Made by a program: the position numbers and the translations under genes. From CAZAPG01 sp964486935 (GTDB taxonomy: Bacteria > Chloroflexota > Anaerolineae > 4572-78 > J111): a stretch of DNA of 64,000 bases. The stretch spans positions 4,297 through 68,296 of the forward strand of contig CAZAPG010000038.1 in NCBI GenBank assembly GCA_964486935.1. Direction: 5' to 3'. The notes beneath the pieces were generated by a model. It ran no database searches. It was not told the DNA's origin and saw nothing but the letters and a program-made list of their open reading frames with translations. Numbering within the stretch: the stretch's first letter is position 1; every line of letters begins with the position of its first letter. Positions 53,535 to 62,370 of this stretch are shown here, piece after piece.

Positions 53535-54427
53535 TGCTCTCTCTCCAGTAAACTAGAGACAACTCTTAACGCATCGCCTTCGTAGGGGCTGAACTCGTTG
53601 GCGGTCAGCAGCCCTTCCTGCTCCAGCATAAAGAGCAGTTCGGCTACCTGGGGCAGCCGTTCGCCGCCGGTGCGGTGAAACAAGTCAACATTGCGGAATA
53701 ACTCACGGGGCGTTCCCTGGGCAATAATTTGCCCTTTATCCATCATCAGGATGCGGTCGGCAAATTCGGCCAACTGCTCCACGGCGTGTTCTATCATAAT
53801 AATGGTGGTGTTGTGTTTGTCGCGCAGTTCCCGCACGGCATCAAACACTTCGGCTTTGCCCACGGGGTCAAGTTCCGAGGTGGGTTCATCTAAAATAATA
53901 AGTTCGGGCGACATCATCAGGGCGCTGGCCAGGGCCACCCGCTGCTTTTGCCCGCCCGATAGGCTGTAGGTTTCGCGCTCTTCCAGTCCTTCCAGTCTGA
54001 CCAGTTTCAGATGGCGCGGTATCTCGGCCAGAATGCGTTCGGGCGGCCAGGCGTAGTTTTCGGGGCTAAAGGCTAAATCTTCGGACACGGTCAGGCCGAT
54101 GATTTGGGCCTCCGGGTCTTGAAAGACCAGCCCGACTTTTTGCCCAATATCGGCCGGGTTGGATTGGCGGGTCTGGATGCCGCAGACGATGACCTGGCCC
54201 TGCATCTGCCCGGCCACCGAATGGGGGATTAAGCCGCGCAAACAGAGCGCGAGGGTACTTTTTCCGGCGCCGGTTGGGCCGGTAATGCCGATGAATTCGC
54301 CGCGTTGCACGGTAAACGATATCCCTTTCAGCGCCTCGGTTTGGCCGGTAGGGTATTTGAAGTGCAAATCTTCAATAATGAGGACATCGGAATTGGTAGA
54401 TGGTTGACTCACGCGGTTCTTCTCCAT
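53531..54427 (-). CDS. ECF transporter ATPase, canonical subunit
   Basis: A 298-residue ATPase. Walker A GPTGAGKS, signature LSGGQKQRVALASAL, Walker B LIILDEPTSELD. It includes a short extra C-terminal segment (about 245-298) with helical content. It pairs with the adjacent ATPase to energise the importer. It is 57 nt after the S-component gene. Confidence 0.93.
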   Translation of the reverse strand: MEKNRVSQPSTNSDVLIIEDLHFKYPTGQTEALKGISFTVQRGEFIGITGPTGAGKSTLALCLRGLIPHSVAGQMQGQVIVCGIQTRQSNPADIGQKVGLVFQDPEAQIIGLTVSEDLAFSPENYAWPPERILAEIPRHLKLVRLEGLEERETYSLSGGQKQRVALASALMMSPELIILDEPTSELDPVGKAEVFDAVRELRDKHNTTIIMIEHAVEQLAEFADRILMMDKGQIIAQGTPRELFRNVDLFHRTGGERLPQVAELLFMLEQEGLLTANEFSPYEGDALRVVSSLLEREQ

Positions 54428-54484
54428 AAGGTTAGCCTGGCTTGGGAATGGCTAATCCCCAAGCCAGGGTTTGGCTAAAACGGG

Positions 54485-55225
54485 TCAGGCGGCTTTGGCC
54501 GCGGTTTCGGCCGCGGGAGCGCCGGGCTGGTAGCGGTCGCGCCAGTACAATCCCCGCGCTTTGACAATGGGGTAGAGAATGACCATCAGAATGGGGGCGA
54601 CAATCACGGCGGTCAGGCCGTGGTTGACCAGAATGGCCGGGGTAACAGCGCCCCACGATACGGCTGCCGGCAGCACGTTGGTAAAATCGAGCCAGCCGGG
54701 AATGACAATGGAGTGAATAATGGGGCCAATGATGATACCCCACAGGTAATAGGAGACCACCGCTGCCGGAATTTTGAAGTTTGGTTCGCGCACCATTTTA
54801 TAGGGCAGCCAGGTAACATAGGTGTGCGACAGGAATCCGGCGACGGAGCCAAGCGTCAACGCGCCAGAAATGGCATCGCCAATGGGCATCGAGAAGGTAA
54901 CGCCAATAGCGCCGGGCAGGCCAAAGAGCACCGAGAAGATGGGGGCCAGCGACATTGTAGGGTTGAAACCGCCGATACCGGGAATAAATTGAAATTGAAT
55001 GGGTCGCCCGGCAATGTAAATAGCGGCTGAGACCGCAATCAGGGCGATGCTGGTGGAATTCCAGGGGACATTATTGCGCACAAAACCTTTGCGGGTAATG
55101 GTCCAGCCGGAAAATTCCATAACCCAAATGGCAATGGCAATCAGCATCCCCAACAGGGCTAAACCAATCATCACCGGATGTAGCGGGCCTGAACCCAGTA
55201 AATTTGCCAAAAATTGCAATTCCAT
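54485..55225 (-). CDS. Likely ECF S component, substrate unknown
   Basis: A 246-residue membrane protein with six to seven helices from ATG 55225 (GGAGG upstream). AIYIAGRPIQFQFIPGIGGF and ALTLGSVAGFLSHTYVTW lie in the expected positions for an S-component binding pocket. The size is larger than the 180-200 residues of most S components. It precedes the ATPase genes, which supports the assignment. The PfkB kinase and SIS gene downstream suggest a sugar-like or nucleoside-like cargo. The C terminus is an Ala/Pro tail. Confidence 0.75.
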   Translation of the reverse strand: MELQFLANLLGSGPLHPVMIGLALLGMLIAIAIWVMEFSGWTITRKGFVRNNVPWNSTSIALIAVSAAIYIAGRPIQFQFIPGIGGFNPTMSLAPIFSVLFGLPGAIGVTFSMPIGDAISGALTLGSVAGFLSHTYVTWLPYKMVREPNFKIPAAVVSYYLWGIIIGPIIHSIVIPGWLDFTNVLPAAVSWGAVTPAILVNHGLTAVIVAPILMVILYPIVKARGLYWRDRYQPGAPAAETAAKAA

Positions 55226-55340
55226 ATTTTCCGCCTCCATAAATAACGTTAAGTGAATGCACAGTTGTTTACCGGTGGAGAGAGCCGCTCATAAATGTTG
55301 GCCAGACTGAGCAAACTCCCTAAATGAATTGAGCCTTGAG

Positions 55341-55991
55341 TCAGTCACTTATTCGATGGCCGCCTCCTTTCCAACGCTCAAATAATTTGCGAAACATACT
55401 TTTGGACGGCCTGGCCGGTTTGGGGTAATAGGTATCCCAGTTTGGGGCGCGGACGGATTCCAGCCGCAGAAACCAGACCAAAAAGAGCGACACCCCCATA
55501 TAAAGAGGCAGGAGAATTTCAAGGGCAACAGCTACCACGCGGGCCGGCGTAAAAACAGCGCCTTTGAACCAGATATCAAGCTCCAGCGCCCTGTACAAAA
55601 CCACACTGACCAGGCCGCCAATCGCTAAACCTATCAAATGCCAATCCAGGCCATGCCGCAAGGGTGGCTGTTCTTCGTCTCTGGGCCTGATGCGGGCCAG
55701 TTGCCAGGTGGCCCAGCCGGCCGGGCCAACCAGCGCCAAAAATGTCAACGTAATCTGGGTGAGGGTGGGGTTGATATCAGCAAAAAAACGCTCTGCCTTG
55801 ATAGTCGCTACCAATACTCCCCCATCCAGAAATTTGTAAATTATGCCTGCGTCTTTGTCGTAAACCAGCCATTCCGGCGGGGTCGCGCTCACCGCTGTCA
55901 GAAATCCCCAAAATACCCCGGCAGCCAAACCATACAAAAGAGCTTTTTTGCTTACTGTCCACCGGCTTTGGGGGATTGTTGGCTGCATCAT
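55341..55991 (-). CDS. Four-helix membrane protein in the ECF locus
   Basis: A 216-residue protein, not recognised. Helices near 18-36, 78-97, 117-137 and 147-172, with a basic C terminus (FRKLFERWKGGG). No catalytic motif. Its place between the regulator and the S-component gene suggests an accessory part of the importer. The gap to the S component is about 115 nt and includes no clear element. Confidence 0.65.
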   Translation of the reverse strand: MMQPTIPQSRWTVSKKALLYGLAAGVFWGFLTAVSATPPEWLVYDKDAGIIYKFLDGGVLVATIKAERFFADINPTLTQITLTFLALVGPAGWATWQLARIRPRDEEQPPLRHGLDWHLIGLAIGGLVSVVLYRALELDIWFKGAVFTPARVVAVALEILLPLYMGVSLFLVWFLRLESVRAPNWDTYYPKPARPSKSMFRKLFERWKGGGHRISD

Positions 55992-56027
55992 TAAAATCTA
56001 TCGGATAACGGCGTCCTGGGCGCCCGG

Positions 56028-56789
56028 TTAATATTTTCTGATAAGATGAAATTCTATGACTGAACTGTTGTGGTAATTCTCGCAATATAAAATAGGGCGA
56101 TTATCGTTGGCAAAGTGGGTTTGGCGCAAAAGCAGCAGGGGATGGTTAAGCTGTACATTTAATTTGGCAACCAGGTTCTGGTCGGCAACTACAGGCGCAA
56201 CTTTGCAAACAGCCGAACTGATACTAAAGCCGGCCTCTTTGAGCAATTTGTAAAGCGACCAGTCACCCTGGGGCGTTTCAATTTCATCAATACCCAACAG
56301 GGTAAGCGGCAGGTATTCTTCGCAGTGGATAACCGGAATGCCATTGGCGGTACGGGTGCGTGAAAGATGCATCAGAGGAGTTCCAGAGGGGACTTCTAAA
56401 ATATCGGCCAAATTTTCGGTGGCCGGAATGGTTTCCCATTTGCTCTCAGATGTTCCCGGAACATAGCCCTTGTTGTGGATAAGTTCGGTGGTGCTGAAGA
56501 GCGTTTCAAGACCTTCTTGAATATTTACCAGAGGGTTATTGGCAATAAATGTCCCCACCCCACGCCGCCGTTCAAGAATGCCTTCGCTCACCAGTATCCG
56601 CACGGCATCTCGCAGCGTTGTCCGGCTGACTCCCAGTTGTTCGGCAAATTGGGGTTCGCTTGGCAACTGTTCCCCCGGTTGTAGCTGACCGCTGTTAATC
56701 GCCTGTCGAATAGACTCGGCGATAAGTTCCGGCAGGGGTTCGGTCATCGGATTGGTAAATATTTTTGCTGGTTGTATGTTGTTGGACAT
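56028..56789 (-). CDS. GntR-family regulator with UTRA domain
   Basis: A 253-residue transcription factor. N-terminal winged helix with EQLPSEPQFAEQLGVSRTTL and RDAVRILVSEGILERRRGVG, then a UTRA effector domain (LMHLSRTRTANGIPVIHCEE ... HPLLLLRQTHFANDNRPI). HutC-type regulators sense sugar phosphates or amino-acid derivatives. It is the first gene of the locus, so it probably controls it and itself. A heptad repeat hairpin lies upstream. Confidence 0.9.
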   Translation of the reverse strand: MSNNIQPAKIFTNPMTEPLPELIAESIRQAINSGQLQPGEQLPSEPQFAEQLGVSRTTLRDAVRILVSEGILERRRGVGTFIANNPLVNIQEGLETLFSTTELIHNKGYVPGTSESKWETIPATENLADILEVPSGTPLMHLSRTRTANGIPVIHCEEYLPLTLLGIDEIETPQGDWSLYKLLKEAGFSISSAVCKVAPVVADQNLVAKLNVQLNHPLLLLRQTHFANDNRPILYCENYHNSSVIEFHLIRKY

Positions 56790-56885
56790 GTTACAGCAGT
56801 ATAATAAAGAATTTAAGGGGTGTCAAATTATTCAATTGATATCCCCTCGATTGGCCGACCCGGGGCGAGCAAGAAAATTAAACCG

Positions 56886-56954
56886 GGTGGCAAGTAACAG
56901 GTTGAAGGTTGCAGTTTTTTTACCTGCCACTTTCAACCTGCCACCTGCCACCGT
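56886..56954. repeat. Heptad repeat hairpin, GGTGGCA type
   Basis: Left arm units GGTGGCA AGTAACA GGTTGAA GGTTGCA; the right arm, reverse-complemented, reads GGTGGCA GGTGGCA GGTTGAA AGTGGCA. The 28-nt arms keep the 7-bp frame and differ at only some positions. It is followed on the plus side by CCGTTTTTTT. It lies between the CopB gene end and the GntR gene. Confidence 0.75.
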
Positions 56955-56992
56955 TTTTTTGGTTAATTTTTAACAAACAAAAGAGGCAATCC

Positions 56993-59161
56993 TTAGCTGC
57001 TAAACCGCATTCGGCGCAACAGTTGGGCGTTGAGGGCCACCACAATGGTGCTAATGGACATAAACAGCGCCCCCACTGCCGGAGATAGCAGGATACCCAG
57101 CGGAGCCAGCACCCCGGCGGCCAGCGGCAAGGCCACCACGTTGTAACCGGTCGCCCAAAACAGGTTCTGAAGCATCTTGCCGTAGCTGGCCCGGCTCAAC
57201 TCGATGATTTTGACAACATCCAGCGGGTTGCTCTGCACCAGAATGATGCCCGCCGACTCGATGGCCACATCCGTGCCGCCGCCAATAGCAACGCCGATGT
57301 CGGCCCGGCTCAGGGCCGGGGCGTCGTTTACCCCGTCGCCAACCATCGCCACGATTTTGCCCTGTTTCTGCAACTCGGCCACCTTTTTGTCCTTGTCCTC
57401 CGGCAGCACCTCGGCAAAGTAGGCGTCAATGCCCAACTCGCCGGCCACGGCTTTGGCCACGGCCTGGCTGTCGCCGGTTAGCATGGCCACCTCTATCCCC
57501 AACTTGTGCAGCCGCTCGATGGCCGGCTTGCTTTCGGGCCGAATAACATCGGCCAGGGCAAAGGCGGCCACGGGTTGTTGCTCCTCAAGCAGGTAAACCA
57601 CGGCCTGACCCTTTTCACCGGCGTTATTGGCAAACCGGGACAGCGTGTCGGGCAGGGCGACTTCCAGCTTCTTCAGCAGGTTTGGCCCACCCACGTAAAC
57701 CGTTTGTCCGTTATGGTTCGCCCGCACCCCGTACCCCTTGATGGCCTCAAAATCGGTTACTTTGGGCACGGATAACCCTTTTTCCTGGGCCGCCTGGCGG
57801 ATGCCTTTGGCAATCATATGCTCCGAGTCGCCCTCGACGGCAGCGGTCAGCGCCAGCGCATCCTCCTCACTGTACCCGTTCACCGTGACCATGCCAACCA
57901 CGCCCTGCCGGCCTTTAGTTAACGTGCCGGTCTTGTCAAAGATAATCGTAGTCAGGTTGCGGGCCGATTCCAGGGCCAGCCGGTCGCGCACCAGAATGCC
58001 GTTACGGGCCGACAGCGAGGTGGAGATAGCCACCACCAGCGGAATGGCCAAGCCCAGCGCGTGGGGGCAGGCGATGACCAGCACGGTGACGACCCGCTTC
58101 AGCACTTCGATATCAAAGCCGGCGGCCAGCGTCCAGCCGACCGTGGTCAGCGCGGCCACGCCGAGGGCCAGGTAAAAGAGCCAGGCCGCGGCTTTATCGG
58201 CCAAAAGCTGGGTGCGCGATTTGCTCTGCTGGGCCTGCTCCACCAGCCGCATAATCCCGGCCAGAGCAGTTTCGTCGCCGGTGGCCGTCACCCGCACCCG
58301 CAGGCTGCCATCGCCGTTAACCGTGCCGCCAATAACCTTGTCGCCCGGCTGCTTTTTGACCGGCTGCGATTCGCCGGTAATCATGGCCTCATTCACCGCC
58401 GACTGCCCTTCGATAACCTCGCCATCGGCGGGCACGGACGCGCCGGGGCGAACCAGCACTTTGTCATCGGCCCGCAGGTCAGAAACTTTGACCGTTTCGA
58501 CGCTGCCGTCAACGGTAAGGCGCTCGGCGGTGTCGGGCATCAGTTTGGCCAACTCGTTGAGCGCGCCGGAGGCCTGGCGGACGCTGCGCATCTCCAGCCA
58601 GTGGCCCAACAGCATCACGTCAATCAGCGTAACTAACTCCCAAAAGAAGCTCTCGCCCAGGGGGACGAACAGGGTAGCCACGCTGTAAACAAAGGCCACC
58701 GTAATGGCCAGCGAGATAAGGGTCATCATCCCCGGCTGGCGATTTTTAAGTTCAGGGCGGGCCATATCCAAAAAGGGCAGGCCGCCATACAGAAAAACGA
58801 TGACGGCAAAAATTGGGCCAAGCCACTGGCTGCCGGGAAAGGCCGGCATACTGAAGCCCAGCCACATCTGGAGCATCTCGCTATAGAGCAGCACCGGCAC
58901 AGAGAGTATCAGCGACACCCAGAAGCGGTTGCGGAACATTATTTCGTGGCCGGTATGGTCTACGCCGTGGCCGTTATGGGCATCGTGATTCTTGGAGGCG
59001 TTATGCTGTTGGTGGGTGTCGGCGGACGTTTGGGAGTCGCCGTGGTCGTGGTGGTTCTGATGACCATTGTGGCCGGCGTGATGATGCTGGTGAATAGCGG
59101 CGGCTTCGGCTGAAGCGCCGGGTTGTTTAGTTGTACGTTTTGTTGAATGTGAGTGACTCAT
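56993..59161 (-). CDS. copB: CopB-type copper P-type ATPase with His-rich N terminus
   Basis: P1B ATPase of 722 residues. The first 72 residues hold about 18 His ([18 protein letters not shown]), replacing the usual CxxC metal domain. The ion-path motif is CPH at 365-367, which marks the P1B-3/CopB group (silver or copper export), not CPC. TGES (262-265), DKTGT with the phosphorylated Asp409, and the GDGVND hinge are present. It probably exports copper, and complements the copper import genes at 38-44 kb. Confidence 0.94.
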   Translation of the reverse strand: MSHSHSTKRTTKQPGASAEAAAIHQHHHAGHNGHQNHHDHGDSQTSADTHQQHNASKNHDAHNGHGVDHTGHEIMFRNRFWVSLILSVPVLLYSEMLQMWLGFSMPAFPGSQWLGPIFAVIVFLYGGLPFLDMARPELKNRQPGMMTLISLAITVAFVYSVATLFVPLGESFFWELVTLIDVMLLGHWLEMRSVRQASGALNELAKLMPDTAERLTVDGSVETVKVSDLRADDKVLVRPGASVPADGEVIEGQSAVNEAMITGESQPVKKQPGDKVIGGTVNGDGSLRVRVTATGDETALAGIMRLVEQAQQSKSRTQLLADKAAAWLFYLALGVAALTTVGWTLAAGFDIEVLKRVVTVLVIACPHALGLAIPLVVAISTSLSARNGILVRDRLALESARNLTTIIFDKTGTLTKGRQGVVGMVTVNGYSEEDALALTAAVEGDSEHMIAKGIRQAAQEKGLSVPKVTDFEAIKGYGVRANHNGQTVYVGGPNLLKKLEVALPDTLSRFANNAGEKGQAVVYLLEEQQPVAAFALADVIRPESKPAIERLHKLGIEVAMLTGDSQAVAKAVAGELGIDAYFAEVLPEDKDKKVAELQKQGKIVAMVGDGVNDAPALSRADIGVAIGGGTDVAIESAGIILVQSNPLDVVKIIELSRASYGKMLQNLFWATGYNVVALPLAAGVLAPLGILLSPAVGALFMSISTIVVALNAQLLRRMRFSS

Positions 59162-59212
59162 AGTTAGCTCCTCTCCGGTAAAACCGCTGTATCAGCGGCT
59201 GAAAAATTTGAG

Positions 59213-59827
59213 TTATAATTCTAAAAATGGGACAACTTCTATGTCGGGTTGACCGGCCAGTGCCGGGCGCAGATGGTGGCAATGGCGCACATTGACCGCC
59301 ACCAGAATCCGCCGCCCCGGATCGCGTTGGGCAAGTTGTTGCACCTGCTTGATCATGTGCTGCTGGTGAGCGTGCCACTGCTGCTCTACGTTGCCCCCGG
59401 CCAGCCGGGCGATGGCGTTGTACAGCATGTTGGCCCAATCGTGCCGCCAGCCCTGGTTCATGGCTGCCGCATTGGGGGCGTGGCGCACAATCAGGGCCAG
59501 CCCCCAGCGCAGCCACTCAATCAGCCAACCCTGCCAGCCGGTCGCCGCCGGCTCTGCCGGGGGGTCGGCTTCGGCAATGGGTACCACCACCATATCGGTC
59601 TGGTACGCCAGCGGCAGTAACGCTTCGCCAAACTCCGGCGGCAGGTCGCTAAAATCCTGTTGCTGCCACCGGGCCGGGGTCATCTCCAGACACAAAAAGT
59701 CCGGGTTGAGGTCATCGACCAGCCGCACCAGCGCCGCCAAATCAAAAGGGATTGGCTCGCGGTGGAACTCGGCCAGCGTGCCCAGCACGGCCACGCGGGT
59801 GGGTTGGGCGGCGTTTCCGGGTTGCAT
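59213..59827 (-). CDS. TraB/TIKI-like domain protein
   Basis: A 204-residue soluble protein. It opens VAVLGTLAEFHREPIPFDLA and continues with LNPDFLCLEMTPARWQ; the G-T-x-H pattern and the L-N-P-D-x-x-x-L-E segment suggest the TraB/TIKI (EreA/ChaN) fold, a metal-dependent hydrolase or heme-related group. The C-terminal NVRHCHHLRPAL gives a His-rich segment. It lies 51 nt before the copper ATPase on the same strand. The function is unknown. Confidence 0.5.
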   Translation of the reverse strand: MQPGNAAQPTRVAVLGTLAEFHREPIPFDLAALVRLVDDLNPDFLCLEMTPARWQQQDFSDLPPEFGEALLPLAYQTDMVVVPIAEADPPAEPAATGWQGWLIEWLRWGLALIVRHAPNAAAMNQGWRHDWANMLYNAIARLAGGNVEQQWHAHQQHMIKQVQQLAQRDPGRRILVAVNVRHCHHLRPALAGQPDIEVVPFLEL

Positions 59828-59850
59828 GATAATTAGCCTCTTTCTAGCTT

Positions 59851-59921
59851 AAGATTAAAGATCAGGGGATTGAGCGATTGAAAATTGAAAAATCTTCCAA
59901 TCTCCAATCGCCTAATCTCCC
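59851..59921. repeat. Heptad repeat hairpin, GGAGATT type
   Basis: Left units GGGGATT GAGCGAT TGAAAAT TGAAAAA. Reverse complement of the right arm: GGAGATT AGGCGAT TGGAGAT TGGAAGA. Four 7-bp units align in order. It lies before the TraB-like gene. Confidence 0.7.
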
Positions 59922-60061
59922 CAAACGTGAGAACAATTGCTTATAAGATCAAGGTATTATTGCACATCGCCTGCCTCCTTAACATTTGTCAGGTTGATTA
60001 TAAAACGCAGGCAGATGAAAAACCACGGCAAAACTACCGCAACGGCGCTAGGTGGAATCAC

Positions 60062-60715
60062 CTATTCTGGCGGGCTGTAGCCGTGGCGGGTGGCCCACAA
60101 GGCTGCCTCGGTACGAGAGGCGACGCCCAGTTTGCCAAAAATATTACGCAGGTGGGCTTCAACCGTGCGCACGCTTAAAATGAGGGTTTGGGCGATGTCT
60201 TTGTTGGTTAGCCCCTGCGCCAGCAGCCGCAGCACGTCGGTTTCGCGCTCGGTGAGCGGCTCAATGAGGGCGTCGCTGCCCGTTGTTTCGCCCCGGGCCA
60301 GCATCGTCAACGCCCGCGCAGCAATGGCCGGCGGCAACCAGATTTCGCCGCGCCCCACGGCAATAACGGCTCGGGCCAGCTCGGCCACCGGTTCATCACG
60401 AGAAATACAACCGGTGGCGCCAGACCGCAGCAGCAGCAAAAGCTGGTCAAGTTCATAGCTATCAACCAGTACCAACAGACCGGTGGTGGGATAGTTTGTT
60501 TGCAAATGTTGAATGAGAGAGGGCAGCGGCGGGGGATAATCAACGAGGAGGGTGGTCGAATGGTTAGCCTTAAGATGATTTTGTACTGCTGCCACACTGT
60601 CTGCCGCGCCAACAACGTTAATATCCGGCTGGTTGCCCAGCAACGCCGCCCAGGCCGCCCGATAAAGGCCGGCCTGGGCAACAATAATCACTTGAGCGGC
60701 AGAGTGGCCGGACAT
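60062..60715 (-). CDS. NarL/LuxR-type regulator with degenerate receiver
   Basis: A 217-residue protein. Residues 1-125 resemble a receiver but the acidic pair is Ala13-Gln14 (IIVAQAGLY), the switch Lys is Arg106 (GCISRDEP), and only the phospho-acceptor-like Asp59 (TLLVDY) remains. Residues 150-215 are a standard LuxR HTH (LTERETDVLRLLAQGLTNKD). It may act without phosphorylation. No histidine kinase is adjacent. Confidence 0.88.
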   Translation of the reverse strand: MSGHSAAQVIIVAQAGLYRAAWAALLGNQPDINVVGAADSVAAVQNHLKANHSTTLLVDYPPPLPSLIQHLQTNYPTTGLLVLVDSYELDQLLLLLRSGATGCISRDEPVAELARAVIAVGRGEIWLPPAIAARALTMLARGETTGSDALIEPLTERETDVLRLLAQGLTNKDIAQTLILSVRTVEAHLRNIFGKLGVASRTEAALWATRHGYSPPE

Positions 60716-60790
60716 CTATTGACCTTGACAAATTCAAAATGCTATCTTCACTATTATGCTTATCGTAAGAAATGTGTAAAGTTTGTCAAA

Positions 60791-60934
60791 TCAGGGCAAA
60801 TCCAAAGCTAAAAATAGGACACACAGGGTTACGGCCCCAATCAGATTTGGCGACCAGCGCAGCTCCGGCGTTTCGGGGTCGTTGGGGCGCACTTTTACAT
60901 CAAAGCGATGCGGGCCGTCCATGCCGGCGTGCAT
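60791..60934 (-). pseudogene. C-terminal gene fragment
   Basis: A minus-strand frame of 47 codons reads MHAGMDGPHRFDVKVRPNDP and ends with a hydrophobic helix (LIGAVTLCVLFLALDLP). An in-frame stop lies just upstream of the ATG and no ribosome-binding site is seen. The G-M-x-G-P-H segment resembles copper- or membrane-protein ends that I cannot name. I read it as the 3' remainder of a deleted gene; a genuine tiny membrane protein is possible. Confidence 0.45.
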
Positions 60935-61076
60935 GGTATAATTTTGGTTGTCTCGCTTCTATTTTTTGAGATGGTATATTGGGAAGGGTTGACCTTCGGG
61001 AGCGTTTTTCAGAGGAAATGATAACTCAACCGCATAACTTGAGGTTATCTTGAACAATCAATTGATGGTTGGCGGC

Positions 61077-62327
61077 TTAAACCGGGTCGCCGGCCAAATT
61101 CTCGCTCCCCTGGCGTAAATCCTTTACCTGATAGCCAAACAGGCCGGGGACGCCAATCAACACAGCCGACAAGCCAATCATGGCCGGAATACCCAGTATC
61201 GGCAACAGAAACCCGGCCAAAATTCCCCCGACCGGATTTGTGCCTTGCATTAACGTTCTAAGCAGGGCAAAGGTTCGGCCCCGTAACGCTTCCGGGATAA
61301 TTTGCATCCGAAGCGTCTGCGCCCAAATAGTCAACGGGGCGTGAAACAGGCCAAACAAGCTTAAACTGAACATCACCCAGGCAATATTTTGGCTCAACAA
61401 CAGCAGGCTCAAGGCCACCCCGGCCAAAAATTGTGCCAGGCAGATGAGCGTCCCCAAAGAGAGCGCCAGAACCAGGCCGCCGGCCAAAATTGAACTGAGC
61501 ACCTCGCCAATTGCCACAACCCCTAATAAAACCCCATACAATTCAGGCCCGCCTTTAAGAACCTGATCGGCATAAATAGGTAGCCAGACCAGAACCAGGC
61601 CAAAGCCCAGGTTAAAGGCCATAAACATCAGGGTTGTAGACAGAAGAATTGAATTTCCAGACAGCAGCCGGACAGCATCTTTGAGGTGATAACTTTGGCC
61701 GGTGGGTGTTGAGGATGCGGCCTCTTGTCCGGCCAGCCTGATTCCCGTCAAAGCCAGGGCAAAGGCAAAGTAGCTGACAACATCAAAAATAAGCACATTT
61801 GGCGCGCCAATTCTGGCAATCAAAACACCGGCTACGGGCGGGCCAATTACCCCGGCCAGGGTAAAACTCAACGTCTCCAGGGCGTTGGCGGTGGCCAGGT
61901 GTCTTTTAGAGACCAAATCGGGAACCAGAGCCGGCCCGCCGGCCAGCGGAATCATCATTAACCCGCCGTAAATTGCCGCCACGGCGTAAATGTGCCACAA
62001 AGCCAATTGGTCCATTGCGTAAAGTAGGGGAACCAGCATTACCACCCCGCCGCGCATGAGGCTATCAACCAGCATCACCTTGCGCCGGTCAAAACGGTCT
62101 AGCAGCCAGCCGGCCGATAGCCCGCCCAAAAGAACCGGGCCGGTATAAAAAAGCGTTAAAAACCCCAAGGCTCTGGCCGAATTGGTCGTTTCGTACACAA
62201 ACCAAGTCAGCGCAACGCGGGTCATAACGTCGCCCAGGGTAGAAAAGGTAAACCCCAGCCAAAACATACGAAACGATTTGAATTGAAAAACCTGCCGGTA
62301 ACTATTCATTTGCCAATTGTTCGACAT
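61077..62327 (-). CDS. MFS transporter
   Basis: A 416-residue MFS protein with 12 helices. FRMFWLGFTFSTLGDVMTRV opens it and GGLSAGWLLDRFDRRKVMLV is the loop 2-3 motif. The type resembles enterobactin exporters (EntS) and other drug-efflux proteins. No ligand clue. A palindrome-like sequence (GATAACTCAA / TTGAGGTTATC, 61018-61051) follows its stop. Confidence 0.85.
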   Translation of the reverse strand: MSNNWQMNSYRQVFQFKSFRMFWLGFTFSTLGDVMTRVALTWFVYETTNSARALGFLTLFYTGPVLLGGLSAGWLLDRFDRRKVMLVDSLMRGGVVMLVPLLYAMDQLALWHIYAVAAIYGGLMMIPLAGGPALVPDLVSKRHLATANALETLSFTLAGVIGPPVAGVLIARIGAPNVLIFDVVSYFAFALALTGIRLAGQEAASSTPTGQSYHLKDAVRLLSGNSILLSTTLMFMAFNLGFGLVLVWLPIYADQVLKGGPELYGVLLGVVAIGEVLSSILAGGLVLALSLGTLICLAQFLAGVALSLLLLSQNIAWVMFSLSLFGLFHAPLTIWAQTLRMQIIPEALRGRTFALLRTLMQGTNPVGGILAGFLLPILGIPAMIGLSAVLIGVPGLFGYQVKDLRQGSENLAGDPV

Positions 62328-62370
62328 TTTCAGCCAACCACCCTCCGCCTGTTATTTTGTGACAACTGTT

